Assembly: GCA_050174775.1 (NCBI GenBank)
Contig: JBFXJP010000010.1
Span: forward strand, 1-64,000
DNA from: CAYPGJ01 sp050174775
GTDB lineage: Bacteria; Planctomycetota; Phycisphaerae; Phycisphaerales; UBA1924
Direction of reading: 5' to 3'
Length of the DNA stretch: 64,000 bases
Positions within the stretch are counted from its first letter, which is position 1; the number at the start of each line of letters is the position of its first letter. Below the pieces are notes generated by a model, which saw only the letters and a program-made list of their open reading frames with translations, did no database searches and was not told the origin of the DNA. Positions 25,693-34,298 of the stretch are shown in pieces. The position numbers and the translations under genes are program-made.

Positions 25693-27024
25693 GTGCGCAC
25701 CCCCACCCGCGTTGTCCTCGTCCTCTCCGCTCTCACCACAACCCCCGGGCTCGCACAGCGGTCGTTCCTCTTGGCCGACCGGAACAACGACACCCTCTAC
25801 CGGCTCTTCGACGCCAACTCGGACGGCGTCATACAAGCCAATGAGGTCTCCGTCTGGTTTGACGCCGCCAACACCCCGGGCACGCCCGGCCCCCTGAACA
25901 CCACAGCCCTGGGCGCCGCGCCCAACGGCAGCGTGCTGATGGGCGATCAGGATGCTGCGCGCCGTTGCCTGTATCTCTTCCGGGACCACAACGGAGACGG
26001 CGATGCACAGGACGCGGGGCTCGCGGGCGCGCCCGACGAGAGCGTCATTTTCGTCTCACCGACCAACGCCTCGGGCGCCAGCACCGCGTTCATCACCGGC
26101 GCCGCATTCGACCGCCACGGCCAAGCCTTCTTCGTCAACGCAGGGAACGCGAACGGGCGGGACGCCGTGTATCTAGCACGTGATCTCAATTGCGACGGCG
26201 ATGCCGACGATGCGGGCGAGTGCATCCTTTACCTCGGAAACGGCGCCTTCGGTCCGGGCAACGGCCCCTTCAGCCCCCAGGTCGTCGTCTTTGAGCTGAA
26301 CGCCGACGTCGGGTACCTCCGAAACTCCTCCGCGAATCTCCACGGCGTCTACCGCTTCGAGGACCTCTCCACGCCTCCCAACGACAACGCCGACGATCCC
26401 GGTGAGTTCACCCCATACTGGGACGTCTCCGCAACGAATCAGACGGGCATCACCCCGACAGCCGGGTTTGCGCTCGTCCTCGACGCCGCACGCCCAAGAT
26501 CGCTCTACACCCTCCAGACTGCGAGCGGAGGCGTCGATCAGTTGATCCGACTCACGGACCTCAACTCCGACAAGGATGCGCAGGACCCCGGTGAGGCAAC
26601 GCTCGTCTACGACAATGCCTCGGCGGGCTTCACCGCTGTCGACATCGTCTCCCTCACAAACGGCAGCGTGCTGCTCACCGACAACTCCGGCGTCAGCGTT
26701 CTGGTCCTCACCGATGTCAATGGCGACGGTGATTTTCTCGACCCCGGAGAGAGCGCTCTCTTCGCCGCGAATGTCCCGACCGTTTTCGCGCAGGCCCGGC
26801 AACTCGTCACACTTTCCCGCAACCCGGAATGCCCGGGCGACACGAATGACGATCGCACCGTCAATTTCGCCGACCTCAACGCCGTGCTCAGCCAGTTCGG
26901 CGCCGCATCGGTCTACGGCTCCGCAGCCAACGTCAACGCCGGCCCCTCCGGAGGCTTCTGCGCCGTCACTTTCGCCGATCTCAACGTGATCCTTTCAAAC
27001 TACGGCCAGACCTGCGCCCCCTGA
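25693..27024 (+). CDS. Secreted protein with calcium-loop repeats and C-terminal dockerin-like module
   Basis: The 443-residue protein starts at GTG with CGGAG upstream. A signal peptide ends near A21-Q22. The body has repeated acidic loops of the form D-x-N-x-D-x-D-x-x-D-x-G at about 98-108, 164-174, 289-300 and 341-352, plus a looser one near 230. Each sits between short beta-strand stretches, like blades of a propeller with calcium sites. The last 65 residues are the planctomycete dockerin-like pair: PGDTNDDRTVNFADLNAVLS, then a second repeat whose loop has drifted but still ends FADLNVILSNYG. A weak promoter (TTGTTT, 16-bp gap, TACATT at 25627-25654) precedes it. Confidence 0.82.
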   Translation: MRTPTRVVLVLSALTTTPGLAQRSFLLADRNNDTLYRLFDANSDGVIQANEVSVWFDAANTPGTPGPLNTTALGAAPNGSVLMGDQDAARRCLYLFRDHNGDGDAQDAGLAGAPDESVIFVSPTNASGASTAFITGAAFDRHGQAFFVNAGNANGRDAVYLARDLNCDGDADDAGECILYLGNGAFGPGNGPFSPQVVVFELNADVGYLRNSSANLHGVYRFEDLSTPPNDNADDPGEFTPYWDVSATNQTGITPTAGFALVLDAARPRSLYTLQTASGGVDQLIRLTDLNSDKDAQDPGEATLVYDNASAGFTAVDIVSLTNGSVLLTDNSGVSVLVLTDVNGDGDFLDPGESALFAANVPTVFAQARQLVTLSRNPECPGDTNDDRTVNFADLNAVLSQFGAASVYGSAANVNAGPSGGFCAVTFADLNVILSNYGQTCAP

Positions 27025-27034
27025 CAAAACGGAC

Positions 27035-27832
27035 TCATCGACCCGCGGACATCGCGCCGGCGCACTTCCCCGGCGCGTGGTTGAGCGTCGGGCAACAGTG
27101 TCCCGGCTCCAGGCGCGCAAACAGCATCGCCGCGGCCAGCATCCCGGCTACCGGGGCCAGCGCGTATACCCACCATCCCCGGTACGACCGCGCCCATACC
27201 GCGCTCGCAAACGTCCGCGCGGGGTTGATGCTCATCCCCGAGATCGGCGCCTCGAGCGTGATGTACGCGGCAACGAGCGCGCCGGCCAGCGTGCCGGTCC
27301 ATCGGATGAGACCCGGCTCACGCGCGAACGCAAGCACACCGCTCAGCAGGACGAACGACATCACGAACTCCGCAATGATCGCGGGCCGTGCACCCCAACG
27401 CCCCGGCTCCGTCACGACCCAGCGCACTTCATCCGATTCCACGACACGCCCGAGCACGGCACGCGCGAGAAGCACACCGACGGCGCCGCCCATGACCTGA
27501 CCGAGCACGTAGCCCGCCGCATGTGCGCTGCCGATCTTTCCCATCGATAGAAAGGCGAGCGTCACTGCAGGATTCATGTGGGCTCCGGTGCGCCGCCCCC
27601 ACGGGGAGTAGATCAGCCCGACCGCCGTGAGCCCCATCGCAAGCCCGATGATGGCCCGCCGACCGAGCGCAGAGCGAACGCGCCGGCGCACCGGCGAGCG
27701 CGACGACTCCACGATGGCCACCGATGCGCACGCCGAGATCATGAAGGCGCCGAGAAGGGCGCCCTCGATGCCATAATCCGGCCAGCGCGCCACGAACGCG
27801 CTCCACCACCCCCCCCACCACTCACGCGACAA
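27035..27832 (-). CDS. Aquaporin / MIP family channel
   Basis: The 265-residue membrane protein has six hydrophobic helices and both pore motifs of the family: HMNPAVT after helix 2 and SINPART after helix 5, the second being the selectivity-filter arginine. Members conduct water or small neutral solutes such as glycerol. It starts with TTG at 27830-27832, supported by a perfect AAGGAGGTG lying inside the end of the upstream dehydrogenase gene, which it overlaps by 11 bp. Translation of the two is probably coupled. A Cys/His-containing C-terminal tail (EPGHCCPTLNH) extends past the last helix. Confidence 0.9.
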   Translation of the reverse strand: MSREWWGGWWSAFVARWPDYGIEGALLGAFMISACASVAIVESSRSPVRRRVRSALGRRAIIGLAMGLTAVGLIYSPWGRRTGAHMNPAVTLAFLSMGKIGSAHAAGYVLGQVMGGAVGVLLARAVLGRVVESDEVRWVVTEPGRWGARPAIIAEFVMSFVLLSGVLAFAREPGLIRWTGTLAGALVAAYITLEAPISGMSINPARTFASAVWARSYRGWWVYALAPVAGMLAAAMLFARLEPGHCCPTLNHAPGKCAGAMSAGR

Positions 27833-28931
27833 CCAGCACCTCCTTGATCCCGTCCGTCGCCGCGATCGCCCCCGCGAACTGCTCCAATGTCCACCGCCGT
27901 GTGATCAGACTCTCCACGACGCCCGGCCACCGAACTCGGAACTCGCTCAGGTCCCGCACCGCAGCCTCGAACGCATCACGCCCCGCGTTCACCGTCCCGA
28001 GCAGCACCTGGTTCTTCAGCACCATGTTCCGCATGATCCGATCGGTGTCCACCGGTGTCGGACCACGCAGACCGGGCACGCCCGTGAACACGAACACCGC
28101 GTTCGATCCCACGTGCTGCAGCGCGTTGAACGCCATCGATGACGCCCCTGTCGCCTCGTACACCACGTCGATCGTGCCGATCCGAGCGCTGATCTCCTCG
28201 AGCGCGACACTCTCGGCCGAGAGATACGTCCCCCCAAACCGACGCACGATCTCAGCCTTGGGGTGCGTCTCCGGCTCCCGCGAATACACGAACGTCGAGA
28301 ACCCCGCGTTCGCCAGCGCCATCGCGCCGAGCATCCCGATCGGGCCCGCGCCCAGCACGAGCGCATGATGGCAATGCCCGGCCCTCTTCCCGCCCGCGTC
28401 CGGGCACTTCCAAGGCAGGCGCTGCTGCACCTGCCACACCTCGATCAGCGCCTTCTCCGCGATTGTCAGAGGCTCCACCAGCGCGGCCACGTCGCGCAGC
28501 GATTCCGGCACGCGAACCATGTACCGTTCGTCATCGACAACCCACTGTGTCATGTACCCGTGCCGGCCGCGAATGCCGCGCTCCGTGAACCGACCCGAGA
28601 AGCAAAAGTCCTGCCGTCCCTCCGTGCACGCCCCACACCCCGCCTCACCACAAGGCCTGCGCACCGTCAATGTCACCAGATCGCCCGGCGACACCGTGCG
28701 CACGCCCCCCCCGACACGCTCGACCCGCCCCACGGCTTCGTGACCGATGACGAGGTGCTCCGACCCCGCGGGAGATTCCCCGTAGTGAAACGAGCAAATC
28801 TCCCGATCCGTCCCGCACACCCCGATTTCCAGCACCCGAACGAGCACCTCCGTGGAACGCTCGATCTTCGGCGTCTCGACGTCGATCAGTCGCACCTCGC
28901 GTGCGCGCGGAAACACCGCTACCGCCTTCAT
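27822..28931 (-). CDS. Zinc-dependent sugar dehydrogenase, glucose 1-dehydrogenase type
   Basis: The 369-residue medium-chain dehydrogenase has catalytic zinc residues in GVCGTDREI and GHEAVGRVERVGG, and a structural zinc cluster in CGEAGCGACTEGRQDFC. The NAD(P) motif is VLGAGPIGML. The stretch FTERGIRGRHGYMTQWVVDD matches glucose/threonine-type dehydrogenases that oxidise glucose to gluconolactone. Substrate is inferred. A short insert PDAGGKRAGHCHHA precedes the nucleotide-binding fold. It is the first gene of a pair with aquaporin and lies divergent from the anti-sigma/sigma genes. Confidence 0.85.
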   Translation of the reverse strand: MKAVAVFPRAREVRLIDVETPKIERSTEVLVRVLEIGVCGTDREICSFHYGESPAGSEHLVIGHEAVGRVERVGGGVRTVSPGDLVTLTVRRPCGEAGCGACTEGRQDFCFSGRFTERGIRGRHGYMTQWVVDDERYMVRVPESLRDVAALVEPLTIAEKALIEVWQVQQRLPWKCPDAGGKRAGHCHHALVLGAGPIGMLGAMALANAGFSTFVYSREPETHPKAEIVRRFGGTYLSAESVALEEISARIGTIDVVYEATGASSMAFNALQHVGSNAVFVFTGVPGLRGPTPVDTDRIMRNMVLKNQVLLGTVNAGRDAFEAAVRDLSEFRVRWPGVVESLITRRWTLEQFAGAIAATDGIKEVLVVA

Positions 28932-29051
28932 GGGTCTATCTCCTGCATGGGCTGTGTCCGCGGGCTCAGGGACGCCCCGGCCCGCTGGGCCCGCGTTCGA
29001 TGCCCCACCCTGCCCGGGGTGACGAAACTTCCCCGCAAACCGGGTTCATGA

Positions 29052-29079
29052 GAAACTGCTGCGTCGGACCGGCATCTGA
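29052..29079 (+). promoter_or_regulatory. ECF sigma-E-like promoter before the anti-sigma/sigma genes
   Basis: GAAACT (29052-29057) is followed after exactly 17 bases by TCTGA (29075-29079). E. coli sigma-E promoters read GAACTT-N16/17-TCTGA, so the -10 is exact and the -35 close. Transcription would start near 29086, about 40 bases before the anti-sigma ATG. ECF operons often drive themselves. This is a sequence-match inference. Confidence 0.4.
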
Positions 29080-29127
29080 GACAACGCCCCCCGACGCTCA
29101 CCCCCATTTCTCTCGCAGGACACTCCG

Positions 29128-29373
29128 ATGACGTGCCAGGAAGTGACCGAGTTTCTCATCGCGTACCTCGAAGGAGGCCTGGACGCCCCGACCCGCCGAG
29201 CGTTCGACAAGCACCTCTCGGTCTGCCCCGCCTGCGTCAACTACCTCAGGTCGTACGAGACCACCGTGCGCATGGCGCGAACGATCGCGAGCGAGCAGCA
29301 CGCTCCGAAGGCCGTCGCCCCACCCGAAGACCTCGTGCAGGCCATCCTGCACGCACGAAAGACAAACGAGTAA
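29128..29373 (+). CDS. Anti-sigma factor, zinc-finger (zf-HC2) type
   Basis: The 81-residue protein opens MTCQEVTEFLIAYLEGGLD and carries the H-x3-C-x2-C zinc motif in FDKHLSVCPAC, the core of the anti-sigma domain that binds ECF sigma factors. No membrane segment is present, so it is a cytosolic, possibly redox-responsive type. AGGAC lies 7 bases before the ATG. The sigma gene follows 29 bp later on the same strand, the reverse of the usual sigma-first order. Confidence 0.85.
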   Translation: MTCQEVTEFLIAYLEGGLDAPTRRAFDKHLSVCPACVNYLRSYETTVRMARTIASEQHAPKAVAPPEDLVQAILHARKTNE

Positions 29374-29402
29374 CCAGCCCCCCACACGGACCCCCGCGCG
29401 CC

Positions 29403-29999
29403 GTGACGCCGACGACACAGACCATCTCGGAAGCCGAGCTCGTTGCACGTCTGAAGGCCGGCGATGCCGCGGCGTACGAGCGGCTGGTGCGCGAGCACAC
29501 CCCCCACCTGCTCGCGGTCGCGCTCCGCTACCTCCCCAACGAGCACGATGCGCGCGACGCCGTCCAGGACGCGTTTCTCTCCGCGTTCAAGGCCATCCAC
29601 TCCTTTCAGGAACATGCCCGTCTCTCGACCTGGCTCCACCGCATCGCCGTGAACGCCGCGCTCATGCGCCGCCGCGCCATGCGCCGCCGCCCGGCCCGTT
29701 CTCTCGACGAGCTCCTCCCCGCCTTCGACCACACCGGGCATCACGCCCGCGCCCCAGCTCCGTGGCGCAGCGCCCCCGACGCGGAGGAAGAACGCGCGGA
29801 GCTCACCGCCCTCCTCCGCGAATGCCTCGACGAACTCCCCGACGAGCACCGGGAAGTGCTCGCCCTGCGCGACATCGAGGACCTCGATACCGCCTCCACG
29901 GCCCGAGTCCTCGGCATCTCCGAGCCCGCCGTCCGCACACGCCTCCATCGCGCCCGACTCGCGCTCCGCACGCTCCTCGACCCCCACCTCCGCGCCTGA
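29403..29999 (+). CDS. ECF RNA polymerase sigma factor
   Basis: The 198-residue protein has sigma region 2 (about 10-85: ELVARLKAGDAAAYERLV, then NEHDARDAVQDAFLSAFK and LSTWLHRIAVNAAL) and sigma region 4 (about 135-190: LPDEHREVLALRDIEDLD, then SEPAVRTRLHRARLAL). It lacks region 3 and is therefore an ECF type. The linker between regions is Arg/Pro-rich and longer than usual. The GTG at 29403 is chosen because it starts just before region 2; the upstream frame is out of phase with the anti-sigma gene. It should be inhibited by the anti-sigma factor encoded just upstream. Confidence 0.9.
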   Translation: MTPTTQTISEAELVARLKAGDAAAYERLVREHTPHLLAVALRYLPNEHDARDAVQDAFLSAFKAIHSFQEHARLSTWLHRIAVNAALMRRRAMRRRPARSLDELLPAFDHTGHHARAPAPWRSAPDAEEERAELTALLRECLDELPDEHREVLALRDIEDLDTASTARVLGISEPAVRTRLHRARLALRTLLDPHLRA

Positions 30000-30017
30000 C
30001 ACGCTGCGCCGTCAACG

Positions 30018-30048
30018 AAAAAGCGGGCCGCGCCACGCGCGACCCGCT
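30018..30048 (-). terminator. Intrinsic terminator for the kelch-like dockerin gene
   Basis: On the minus strand AGCGGGTCGCGC pairs with GCGCGGCCCGCT (one G-U pair, 3-base loop) and runs into TTTTT. It lies 27 bp past the stop of the minus-strand gene at 30075 and between that gene and the convergent sigma gene. Confidence 0.85.
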
Positions 30049-30074
30049 CGATTGCACCATCGTGTCCTGCTCGC

Positions 30075-31556
30075 TCAGCCCGGCGTGTTGCTGCCGAAGT
30101 TCGACAGGATCACGTTCAGATCGGCGAAGTTCACCGTCCCGTCGAGGTTCAGGTCCGCAGCCAGGCCCGCGCCCGCAGTGCCGAACTGACCCAGCAGGAT
30201 GTTCAGGTCGGCGAAGTTCGTCGTGCCGTCCTTGTTCACGTCCCCGCGCACGCCCACGGCCAGGTACACGTCGTACACCGTCGAGCCCGCCCACGTCGTG
30301 GGCTCAGGACCCGGCGCCTCCGCGTACAGACCCCCGAACACGCGACCCACCCGATGCTCGTTGTGCGGCAGCTGATCCACCAGGATCTGACCGCTCGCGT
30401 TCACCGGGATGTTGTGCCGCGGCACCACATGCGTGTTCGTCATCGGCAGCGTCGTATCGCCCGCGATCGTCTCGTCCGTGAACTGCCCGTTCTCGTACAC
30501 AAGGTTCGACACCGTCGTGACCCACGGGACCAGGAAGTCGTAGTAGAACCCGAACTTCTCGTCGAACACCTGGTACGACAGCCCCCCCATCAGCAGCAGA
30601 TTGTTCCGACCGGTGCTCTCCGAGTACACGCTCAGGCGCGGCCCCTCGTACTGGTTCATCTTCTGGATGAACTGATCGAAGATCGTCACCGAAGAATCCC
30701 CGTCGAACCACACCGCGGGGTTCTCCCACGGCGCCGCCCCGTTAAACACGCCGCACGCGATCGCGAACCCCGACGTGTGCCCGCCCCCGACCGCGGGCGC
30801 GCTCACCGGCGCAGCGTTCAGGTCGCGACGATGCAGCCAGTACGCGTCATGGAACGACACCAGCGGCGTCGTCATGCTCACGTTCCGATCGAAGATGTGC
30901 ACGCGATCCGTGTACACGTTCGTGAACGGCTGCGGGTTCCCCTCGCCAAGCCCGTAGTCACCCGAGAAGTTCGACCCGCCGATCAACGCGAACTTGTCCC
31001 CCATCTTCACGATGAGCGACCCGGCCGACTGCGCCTCCGCGCACGGAAGCACCGTGAACGCCGACGCCGGCGCCGGCTGCCCGCCGTGCAGCGCCGTCCG
31101 CACCGCCTGCAGGTCCACCGCGAGCACCGACGCTTTCGTCGTCCACGTGTTCGGCGTGTCCACCGGCCCGTACCCGCCGTAGATGTACAGCGTGTTCCCG
31201 TACTGCACGAACCCGGGCGTCACGCAGCGCAGCTGCTCGCGCACGGCCTGCGGCAGATGGCCCACGCCGCTCTGCAGCAGCGTGCCCGCCGCCTGATCCA
31301 CCAGGAAGATCTTGTCGCTGTACACCGACATCGGGAACGCCACCGAGCCCCCGCCCTGCGTCAGCGTGTGCAGACCCTGGCCCGAGATCCCGCCGAAAAA
31401 CACCGCGTCATCACCCACCTCGCCCACGGCGTACGAATGCAACGGCGTGAACGGCAGCGCCGACGCCGACGTGCGAACTTTCAACGCCTGGCCGCTGGCC
31501 GCACACCCAACGACACCGATAGCGACAACGCCGGAGAACAGACTCCATCTGCGCAT
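30075..31556 (-). CDS. Secreted kelch-like protein with dockerin-like C-terminus
   Basis: The 493-residue protein has a signal sequence MRRWSLFSGVVAIGVVGCAASG. A cysteine follows VVG, so it could be a lipoprotein. The body contains repeats resembling kelch or galactose-oxidase blades (YGGYGPVDTPNTW, ALIGGSNFSGDYG, LLLMGGLSYQVFD). The last 60 residues are two dockerin-like repeats: DVNKDGTTNFADLNILLGQFG and DLNLDGTVNFADLNVILSNFG. The ATG at 31556 has AAGGAG 11 bases upstream and fits the signal sequence. The ligand or enzymatic role is unknown. A terminator follows. Confidence 0.82.
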   Translation of the reverse strand: MRRWSLFSGVVAIGVVGCAASGQALKVRTSASALPFTPLHSYAVGEVGDDAVFFGGISGQGLHTLTQGGGSVAFPMSVYSDKIFLVDQAAGTLLQSGVGHLPQAVREQLRCVTPGFVQYGNTLYIYGGYGPVDTPNTWTTKASVLAVDLQAVRTALHGGQPAPASAFTVLPCAEAQSAGSLIVKMGDKFALIGGSNFSGDYGLGEGNPQPFTNVYTDRVHIFDRNVSMTTPLVSFHDAYWLHRRDLNAAPVSAPAVGGGHTSGFAIACGVFNGAAPWENPAVWFDGDSSVTIFDQFIQKMNQYEGPRLSVYSESTGRNNLLLMGGLSYQVFDEKFGFYYDFLVPWVTTVSNLVYENGQFTDETIAGDTTLPMTNTHVVPRHNIPVNASGQILVDQLPHNEHRVGRVFGGLYAEAPGPEPTTWAGSTVYDVYLAVGVRGDVNKDGTTNFADLNILLGQFGTAGAGLAADLNLDGTVNFADLNVILSNFGSNTPG

Positions 31557-31962
31557 GTGACTGATCGCTCCTTCGTGCTCTGTGGCGCTCAAAACGCCTT
31601 GTTTTTCTCGCCAAACCTCGCCGACACCCACACCACTGCGAGGCCGATCCCTCGATCTCATTTTCGAGTCTATCACCGACCAGCCTGCGAACCACCCGAC
31701 TACGAAAGAAAAACAAGGACATCTGTGTCCGCTGATTGCCGGGACTCGAAATCCTCTTTGTTAGGAATACGATCGGCTCTCCGCCCTGGTAGCCCCGGTC
31801 CCCCAAAAACCACAGTATTTGTAGGGTCAACCGACCTCAGCCCCTTGTGCCCCTCCCATGCACACGCTACAAAACCTAGTGGTATTTGAACGTTTTCGGA
31901 CCGGAGCGACGGGTCGGACCCGCACTCCCAACGAGCCGACCCACAGTACGGAGAACGCACGG
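31557..31962 (+). other. Divergent intergenic region between a dockerin gene and the HU gene
   Basis: This 406-bp stretch has lower GC than its surroundings and no convincing gene; an open frame from 31858 into HU lacks any family similarity. It must hold the promoters of both divergent genes. The plus-strand promoter candidate is given separately. No riboswitch or repeat array is recognised. Confidence 0.5.
31845..31873 (+). promoter_or_regulatory. Candidate promoter for the HU gene
   Basis: TTGTGC (31845-31850) and TACAAA (31868-31873) are separated by 17 bases, matching sigma-70-type spacing with moderate -35 and -10 boxes. It lies about 90 bp before the HU start codon in the least GC-rich part of the region. 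Confidence 0.3.
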
Positions 31963-32340
31963 ATGGCCAAGAAGACATCGAAGAAGAAGCCCGCCGCGAA
32001 GAAAGCGGCCGCCCCCTCACCCAAGGTGACCTCCACCTCCAAGCCGCGCACCAAGGGCGAGTTCTACAAGACCATCGCCGAGAACGTCGGTCTCAAGCGC
32101 ACCGACGTCGCGCGCGTCTTCGACGTCGTCGGCGCGATCCTCGAGAAGGACCTCTCCTCCAAGGGCCCCGGCGTCGTCAACGTCGCCGGCATGATGAAGG
32201 TCACCGTCAAGCGCATGCCCGCCACCAAGGCGCGCGAAGGCATCAACCCCTTCACCGGCGAGAAGACCACGTTCAAGGCCAAGCCCGCCCGCAACGTCGT
32301 CAAGATCCGCCCCTTGAAGGCTCTCAAGAGCATGGTCTGA
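31963..32340 (+). CDS. HU/IHF-family DNA-binding protein with Lys/Ala-rich N-terminal extension
   Basis: The 125-residue protein has a basic tail (MAKKTSKKKPAAKKAAAP, residues 1-18) before a complete HU fold. That fold has the helices TKGEFYKTIAENVGLKRTDVAR and the DNA-binding arm region REGINPFTGEKTTFKAKPARN, where HU usually has R-N-P-x-T-G. HU bends DNA and compacts the nucleoid; histone-H1-like tails of this kind occur in planctomycetes and some other bacteria. The ATG at 31963 has GGAG 9 bases upstream. A perfect terminator follows. Confidence 0.92.
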   Translation: MAKKTSKKKPAAKKAAAPSPKVTSTSKPRTKGEFYKTIAENVGLKRTDVARVFDVVGAILEKDLSSKGPGVVNVAGMMKVTVKRMPATKAREGINPFTGEKTTFKAKPARNVVKIRPLKALKSMV

Positions 32341-32380
32341 TACTCGTCGGACCCTTCCGACGATCTCCCGCTACCCTCTC

Positions 32381-32409
32381 AGCCCGCGTGCCTTCACGCG
32401 GGCTTTTTT
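32381..32409 (+). terminator. Intrinsic terminator after the HU gene
   Basis: AGCCCGCGTG (32381-32390) pairs perfectly with CACGCGGGCT (32395-32404) around CCTT, followed by a run of Ts to 32409. Confidence 0.95.
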
Positions 32410-32469
32410 CTGCGCACTCGTGCGCCGCACGAACACTCATCCCACGCCGCCCGTACCAAACCGCCGCGC

Positions 32470-33297
32470 ATGTCCGACGCACCGCCAGCCACAACCGACT
32501 CACCCGCGCTCTCGCGCGAAGACCACGACGCTCTCCGACGAATCCGCGCCGTCAACCCCGACGCCAATCCGCAAGCCCTCCTTCCCGACATACAGCCCTC
32601 GCGCATCCCCAGGCACGTCGCCATTATCATGGACGGCAACGGACGATGGGCGCAGCGCAAGGGCCTCCCGCGCCCCCTCGGCCACAAGGCCGGCGCTGAC
32701 GCGGTGCGTCGCGCGCTCTCCACCTGCTCCGACCTCGGCATCGAAGCCCTCACCCTCTTCTCCTTCTCCTCCGAGAACTGGAAGCGCCCGCCCGATGAGG
32801 TCGCGGCGCTCATGGCCCTCTACATCCACAACATGCGCCTCGAACGCGACAACCTCGTCCGCCACAACATCCGCTTCCGACAGATCGGACGCACCGAAGA
32901 CCTCCCCCCCGAGGCCGTGCGCGAACTCCACGAAACCCTCGACGCCACCGCGGGCTGCACCGGCCCCACGCTCTGCCTCGCCATCAACTACGGGTCGCGC
33001 GATGAAATCGTCCACGCCGCTCGCGAACTCGCCCGCGCCGCCGCGCGCGGCGAGATCAACCCCGACGACATCGACGAACCGCTCTTCGCCTCCCGGCTCC
33101 ACACCGCCGGCCTCCCCGACCCCGATCTCCTGATCCGCACCGCGGGCGAGATGCGCCTCTCCAACTACCTCCTCTGGCAGCTCTCCTACGCCGAGCTCCA
33201 CGTCACGCAAACACTCTGGCCCGACTTCCAGCCCGAAGACCTCCTCGCCGCCATCCGCGAATACGCCTCCCGTCACCGCCGCTTCGGCGGTCTCTGA
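32470..33297 (+). CDS. uppS: Isoprenyl transferase (undecaprenyl diphosphate synthase)
   Basis: The 275-residue cis-prenyltransferase has the catalytic start HVAIIMDGNGRWAQRKGLPR, with the metal-binding Asp in MDGNGRWA, the middle FSFSSENWKRP, and the end motif LLIRTAGEMRLSNYLLWQLSYAE. It builds the C55 lipid carrier for envelope polymers. A 45-residue Ala/Pro-rich N-terminal extension precedes the domain. It is followed 39 bp later by cdsA, the common uppS-cdsA order. Confidence 0.95.
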   Translation: MSDAPPATTDSPALSREDHDALRRIRAVNPDANPQALLPDIQPSRIPRHVAIIMDGNGRWAQRKGLPRPLGHKAGADAVRRALSTCSDLGIEALTLFSFSSENWKRPPDEVAALMALYIHNMRLERDNLVRHNIRFRQIGRTEDLPPEAVRELHETLDATAGCTGPTLCLAINYGSRDEIVHAARELARAAARGEINPDDIDEPLFASRLHTAGLPDPDLLIRTAGEMRLSNYLLWQLSYAELHVTQTLWPDFQPEDLLAAIREYASRHRRFGGL

Positions 33298-33336
33298 CGC
33301 GCGACATCCCCCCACCCTCGCTACCTTGCCCTCGAC

Positions 33337-34248
33337 GTGACGCCGCTCGCGCGACGAATGACACTCGGCCCGGCCCTCATCCTCGCGCTCGTCGGGGTGC
33401 TGTGGCTCGATGGCGTCCTCGACAGAACTCAGATCACAGGTTGGCTCTCCACCCTCTTCGGCGGACGCGCCACCCTCCCCCCAGGCATGGCCATCCTCGC
33501 CTGCTCCCTCGCGCTCTCCCCCCTCGCCTCCAACGAACTCACGCACATCCTCCGACACAACGGCGTGCCCGCATCCCGGCGCATCATGTGGACGGCCTCA
33601 GCCATCGGCATCGTCGTCTCCTGCACCATCCCCGAGACGCTCAACGCCACCCACGCCATCGGCCTCGTGTCGACCCTCGCCGTCCTCGTCCTCCTCCTCT
33701 CACTCCTCTACCACGCCCGTCACCGCGAAGCGAAGGGCGCCGCGGCCGCGGCCGGCGGCGCGCTCCTCTCCTTCGTCTACCTCGGCCTCCTCTTCGGCTT
33801 CATCCTCGCCATCCGCAGACACCACTCCGAATGGCTCGTCCTCGTCCTTCTCCTCATCACAAAGTCTTGTGACATCGGCGCTTTCTTCACCGGCATCACC
33901 CTCGGCCGACGCAAGCTCATCCCCTGGCTCTCCCCCGGCAAGACCTGGGAGGGGCTCATCGGCGGCGTTCTCCTCGCCACGCTCCTGGGCCTCCTCGCCG
34001 CCCGATACTCCCACCTCAACCCGCTGGACCCGCCCTTCGCGCTCTGGGAGGGCGCCCTCCTCGGCGCCGTGCTCGCCCTCGTCGGACAAGCCGGCGATCT
34101 CATCGAATCCCTCTTCAAGCGGGACGCGGGCGTCAAGGACTCCTCCACCGCAATTCCCGGCTTTGGCGGCCTTCTCGACGTCATCGACTCCCCACTCTTG
34201 GCCGCGCCAGCCGCGTTCTGGCTCCTCGCCCTCTTCCACGCCACCTGA
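33337..34248 (+). CDS. cdsA: Phosphatidate cytidylyltransferase
   Basis: The 303-residue membrane enzyme makes CDP-diacylglycerol for phospholipid synthesis. It has about eight hydrophobic helices and the C-terminal signature ESLFKRDAGVKDSSTAIPGF GG; the usual histidine before GG is phenylalanine here. Upstream motifs SCDIGAF and SPGKTWEGLIGG are also typical of CdsA. The start is GTG. It follows uppS on the same strand, supporting a lipid and envelope operon. Confidence 0.92.
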   Translation: MTPLARRMTLGPALILALVGVLWLDGVLDRTQITGWLSTLFGGRATLPPGMAILACSLALSPLASNELTHILRHNGVPASRRIMWTASAIGIVVSCTIPETLNATHAIGLVSTLAVLVLLLSLLYHARHREAKGAAAAAGGALLSFVYLGLLFGFILAIRRHHSEWLVLVLLLITKSCDIGAFFTGITLGRRKLIPWLSPGKTWEGLIGGVLLATLLGLLAARYSHLNPLDPPFALWEGALLGAVLALVGQAGDLIESLFKRDAGVKDSSTAIPGFGGLLDVIDSPLLAAPAAFWLLALFHAT

Positions 34249-34298
34249 TCGCCCAGACCCTGCTACACTGCCACATCGCCCATCCCGGCGGAGGATCG

